The position numbers and the translations under genes are program-made. A stretch of DNA of 64,000 bases from assembly GCA_020055645.1 (NCBI GenBank), contig CM034546.1, positions 37,882,001-37,946,000 of the forward strand, read 5' to 3'. This document shows, piece by piece, positions 60,217 to 64,000 of this stretch (within the stretch, counting starts at the first letter, position 1; each line of letters opens with the position of its first letter). Below the pieces are notes generated by a model that had not been told where the DNA came from, ran no database searches, and saw nothing but the letters and a program-made list of their open reading frames with translations. Source of the DNA: Tomocerus qinae. Taxonomy: Eukaryota > Arthropoda > Collembola > Entomobryomorpha > Tomoceridae.

Positions 60217-62384
60217 TGTCATAAAAGCAGACAAAATAAGAATGTTTACTTGTATTTGTCTAAAGAAAAGATAATATGCAATACATAATGGTTTATACCA
60301 ACGATTCTGTATTTATTAATCATTATGTACATAAATATAGTCCGAGTCTGATATACATAATATATTATAATTAGTGGTAATAATGTTCTCTTGCTAAATG
60401 TAAAATTTACAAATCTCAATGTTAGTTTAAAAAACAGTTGAATCGTAATCTACTAAGTTTCTATAGTATGGCTTCAAACTTATAGTAGTTAGTATAGTAC
60501 GTACTCGTGAAACGTTAAACAATGTTCTGCTGTATTCAAAACTGAAAAATTTAGAAATCCGGTTTATTACTTCAGTGTAGAACTTGGGACAAGTCCGATG
60601 GCTTTGAGCGTACGTTAGATTGCACTCCTATTAAGTGTCAGTTAACTTTCAACTTCAACCAGTTGTGCACGTATCTAAATCATTCTGCCATAATTAAAAA
60701 CAATTGCCACCAACTAATAAAAACTCTCAATAATTGAAAACAATTCCATCGTAATTTACCAATTTTCTATAGTATGATTTCGAGTGTAAAGTTATAATAC
60801 TCCTCTGCTGTATGTAAAGCTGACAGATCTCGATGTTATTCAAAAAACCATTTAATAGTAACTAACCATATCGTAGCTCTGGGTATATATCACTCCCGCC
60901 ACTTGTGGGGATAGGGATACCTCAGTTATGCTTGAGCCTTTGTCGAGTATATAGCATATATATGGGATAGTGGTGCTTTTCAATTTTTAGATCTAATAAG
61001 TATTGTATTTATCTAAAAGGATGGCTTTCTTAAATGTCCGTTCTAATCTTGTGCTAATTACTAAAAGAGTCTTTCTTTTCTGTAAATCTCTTTTTGGCTC
61101 CATGGGCATTAGCCCTAGGTGCGTCACCACTTAAATAATAAAAAAATGTAAACGTAATACTATCCCACTAGATATACAATGTGTCTCTTTATTATACTGT
61201 GTTGTACCATACATAACTTTCGCTCCAGCCCGAGGGTTATTTCCTAATAAAATAAATGATTTGCTGTATCAACTTAATAAATTCATACATTTATTGAATT
61301 AAACGTGTAAATCACTGTTATTATACTTTATTTTAAAACTAGAGTAGTAGTTTTTAAGTTGTAATCGCCAAAAATTTTGATTGAAACTCATTTTTCTTTG
61401 ACTCTACGCATTACGCATCACTGAATTTATTTACCACACACACAAAATGCGCAATTTAATGAGAGGAATAATTAAATTTGATTTCTGCATGGCTTAGCGT
61501 TGCTTTGTTTAAATGTTTAAATGATATTTGTACACTTCTAAAAATGAAATAAAGCGCATTGTACAAATTTTGATTCTATTCATGGTACAAAATGGTGCGA
61601 TAGCTAGATTGACGGCTGACATGTTTGAGGACATTACTAAATAGCCATCCCCCGAAAGGAGAAGAAGGTGAAAAACATAAAAATACCTGAACATTAATGC
61701 AACTCCAGTTGTATTTGTCCTACAAGGTCGTGATCTAGCTATGAAAGCTGACAGACCCGTAAAAACTACTAAATTGGTTACAGCCATCCCTCGAAAGGGG
61801 ATTTAGGTGAAAAATCATTATCTGAACTTCTCTGCAGTTAATATTTCCGTTTTGCAATGTTTATTAATATCATACATAAAGCACTATGTTTGTAAGATTT
61901 TGGTGTTCAGTCAGTCAAAGCATTAACGAGTCGCATCCGTTGATGCTCACATCTCATAATAGTCGTAAGTCGTAATAACATCTCAAGTTTGGTTGAAAGA
62001 GTTGAAATCAGGGAACAAAAAAGGACATTTTTGTTTTTATCGTTTTTTGGCTTTTTTACAAAAAAGGTAGAAGTAAGATTTTAAAAAAGTAGTCTTGTTT
62101 GCCTTTTGTGATGTATCAGTGCTCCCCATTACTTCTAATTTACATGTAAATAAGGTAAAAAAGTCCATGTACATGTTAGTTTATGTCAGTTGTACGAAAT
62201 ACGTATATAAGATGAAAGAGTTCTAGATGAATGAGATGACATTTCTGGTTGCAGCTAATTGCTTGAATTATCCATATAGTTTATGATCAATATTGATCTA
62301 ATTTGAATTGATCTAATTTGTCTCTTCATTCAACGTTGAATTGAATAAGCATATAGAATGCAAATTTCTTAAATGTAAAAAATA
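60217..62384. other. Intergenic, with a ~150-bp imperfect tandem duplication
   Basis: About 61600-61690 and 61745-61835 share GCTGACA, TACTAAATAGCCATCC / GGTTACAGCCATCC, C(C/T)CGAAAGG and AGGTGAAAAA(C/T)AT. No genes. 60300-60900 contains two similar stretches (AAAACAGTTGAATCGTAATC / AAACAATTCCATCGTAATTT; CTATAGTATGG/CTATAGTATGA), another weak duplication. Confidence 0.5.
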
Positions 62385-63619
62385 TTTTTTCTCAAAGTAT
62401 TATGCAAAAAATTCGTGCTTGTGAAAAATTTTGTGTCCAAAATGATGATTTATTAGGCAATGTTACTCAAAGAGAACGCACTGCTACTTATCAACCAAAC
62501 AGTCAATTATATCGTTAGAAAAATATTAAATGCTCTAAATCTTTAGTGTCATTATTTTGCCATAATTTCCCACATTTTACACCATTAGATAAACAATTGT
62601 CTTAGTTCAAAAAATTAAAGCTTTGATCATTTGGAATGTTCAAAATATTATGGCCTCCTATAAACCGAAAACAGGGTAGCCTTAAGTAGCAATTTGGTAT
62701 GCAAATAACAAATTAGTGTTTATTTCACCTCATTGAAATGTTTCAACAAATACATTTGTTGATACATTTAAATGAGGTGGTACAGTCTAATTACGACCCA
62801 TCTGCTACAAATGTATTTATAAGCTTAAATCTCAATGAACCATGTCTTCTAGCCTAGAGCCCAATGAGCCATGTATTAGAGTAGGCTATTATGGGCAATG
62901 TTTTTTCTTATAGATTAAATTGCAAATATTATCTAATTATTGATTCATGTATATTTGTATGCGATCTTGTGTCCTAGAATTCTAAGATAATGTGAACTTC
63001 TGTCCTACTTTTTTATTCTAATTATGAACTGAAGTCCATTTCCAGACACCATAATTACACAATTGGTACCTGGAAGCGGACTACAATTCCCGATGTATTA
63101 AGCTAACGTCAAACCCTATCTAAATGTTGAAGGTAATTATGTCAATGTTAGGTTATAAATACCTGTGACTTGTCTTTAGCTGACTACACATCTTTTAATT
63201 TGCAAATAAATACTCTGCTAAATTATACGTTCAAAGGTCCTCCAGTCTCAATTTCCCCTTACAGTTAGCTCATCTTACATTTGCACTTGTCTACATTTTA
63301 CTTAGAAACTTTTAGATTTTTCCTAACGATTTTATGAACTTTGTGTTGAGAATACGTAGCTAGATTAGCTTTCTCAATCAGTACAGAACCACACTACAGA
63401 GGTAAAAATTAACTTGAAAATGTGAAAATATCAAACCATTGATTAGTGTGATGGACAAATCCCAACTTAGGTCTATATGCTAATACATATGCATACAAGC
63501 TAATCATTCATTCAATCCCAATGTCTAATCGAATTAAACTGGGTCAAACAGTCACAAACTCATATGTTAACATTAACGAACAGACAGTTGGATGTCTTCT
63601 AAAGATCTATACCTTATTC
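62385..63619. other. Decayed chemoreceptor upstream sequences
   Basis: 62385-62560 resembles the upstream region of the intact gustatory receptor (50880-51065), whereas 62565-62660 resembles the upstream region of the two-exon receptors (8640-8730, 19740-19860). Two receptor families' flanks are thus side by side. No open gene. Confidence 0.5.
62726..62779. repeat. 54-bp near-perfect palindrome
   Basis: CACCTCATTGAAATGTTTCA and TGATACATTTAAATGAGGTG pair around an ACAAATACATTTGT centre. No larger element could be delimited. Confidence 0.8.
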
Positions 63620-63915
63620 TACCCATAACACTTTCATAAAGTAAATTCACTTTTAGTTATAACCTTTACCAAATTGTTTGGTTTGGGGTTATTTGTCTCT
63701 ACTATTAAGTTAACTACTTTGTGTGGTCCTGATGAAGAAGGGCCAGATAATATCACTTTTGATAACTTCATTCATTAGTAAACCAAATAGGGACATGCAG
63801 TTTTCCAATATGTTTACTAAAGCAATACTTACAGAATACATAATTATTCACATATTGTCATGTCTAAGGGGATTGCTACTACCAACTCAACGTCTAGGGT
63901 GTAATTTAATAAATA
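63620..63915 (+). pseudogene. Gustatory-receptor exon 1 fragment
   Basis: Matches the middle of exon 1 of 51246-52858: CATAAAGTAAATTCACT, then a stretch encoding LCGPDEEGPDNITFDNF, SKPNRDM, then directly QFSNMFTKAILTEYI. Relative to the intact gene there is an internal deletion between the NRD and QFSN regions, frame breaks, and no other exon in the window. Old pseudogene fragment. Confidence 0.8.
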
Positions 63916-64000
63916 GATCTAAGCAGTTTGAAGACAAAGACAATAATAATTAAGATGTAAATAAGTTCTTAATTCAATCAGCGCAGCGGATGAGAAGAGT

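Overview
This is an AT-rich, intron-containing arthropod nuclear window. The evidence is a set of insect-type seven-transmembrane chemoreceptors (one ending in the gustatory-receptor signature TYxxxxxQF), a decayed ionotropic receptor, short GT-AG introns, an 18-exon insulin-degrading-enzyme gene, and many DNA transposons. A springtail or another hexapod is my best guess; the sequence does not prove the species.

Layout. 1-8.5 kb holds two minus-strand two-exon chemoreceptors (the first runs off the left edge) around a plus-strand gustatory receptor that a single extra base appears to disable. 9.9-15.8 kb is a complete insulin-degrading-enzyme gene (minus strand, 18 exons, about 975 aa) with a short TIR element and a LINE 3' end in its introns. 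18.3-19.6 kb is a third two-exon chemoreceptor. From 20 to 36 kb lies a repeat- and relic-rich zone: a ~130-bp satellite with a conserved hairpin, a decayed DUF7869-type transposase-like gene, a 23-bp then 20-bp minisatellite, a C2H2 zinc-finger gene in poor state, a Polinton-type DNA polymerase fossil, a likely CARD gene, a RING-finger remnant, and a recent duplicate of the third receptor's first exon and upstream region. 37-39 kb is an ionotropic-receptor pseudogene. 43-48 kb is a three-exon multi-membrane receptor-like gene whose first intron is almost entirely one 2.9-kb TIR element. 49 kb is a 0.9-kb foldback element. 51-53 kb is an intact gustatory receptor. 57-60 kb is a plus-strand gene that seems to join a CARD-like domain to an F-box and leucine-rich repeats. 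The right end holds a decayed gustatory-receptor fragment.

The most unusual finding is a 3,224-bp element at 53,016-56,239 with 8-bp target duplications and about 21-bp inverted ends (the hallmarks of a hAT-type DNA transposon) that carries a long open Penelope-like reverse transcriptase instead of a transposase. An opposite-facing sibling at 39,627-40,819 has the same ends and its own different 8-bp duplication, but has lost the reverse transcriptase by a clean 2-kb internal deletion. Downstream of the reverse transcriptase lie a hammerhead-like motif and a piece resembling the start of a Penelope-like ORF, so the cargo looks permuted.

Exon joins were worked out by hand from frame continuity, GT-AG sites and similarity to known families. 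No database search was possible.
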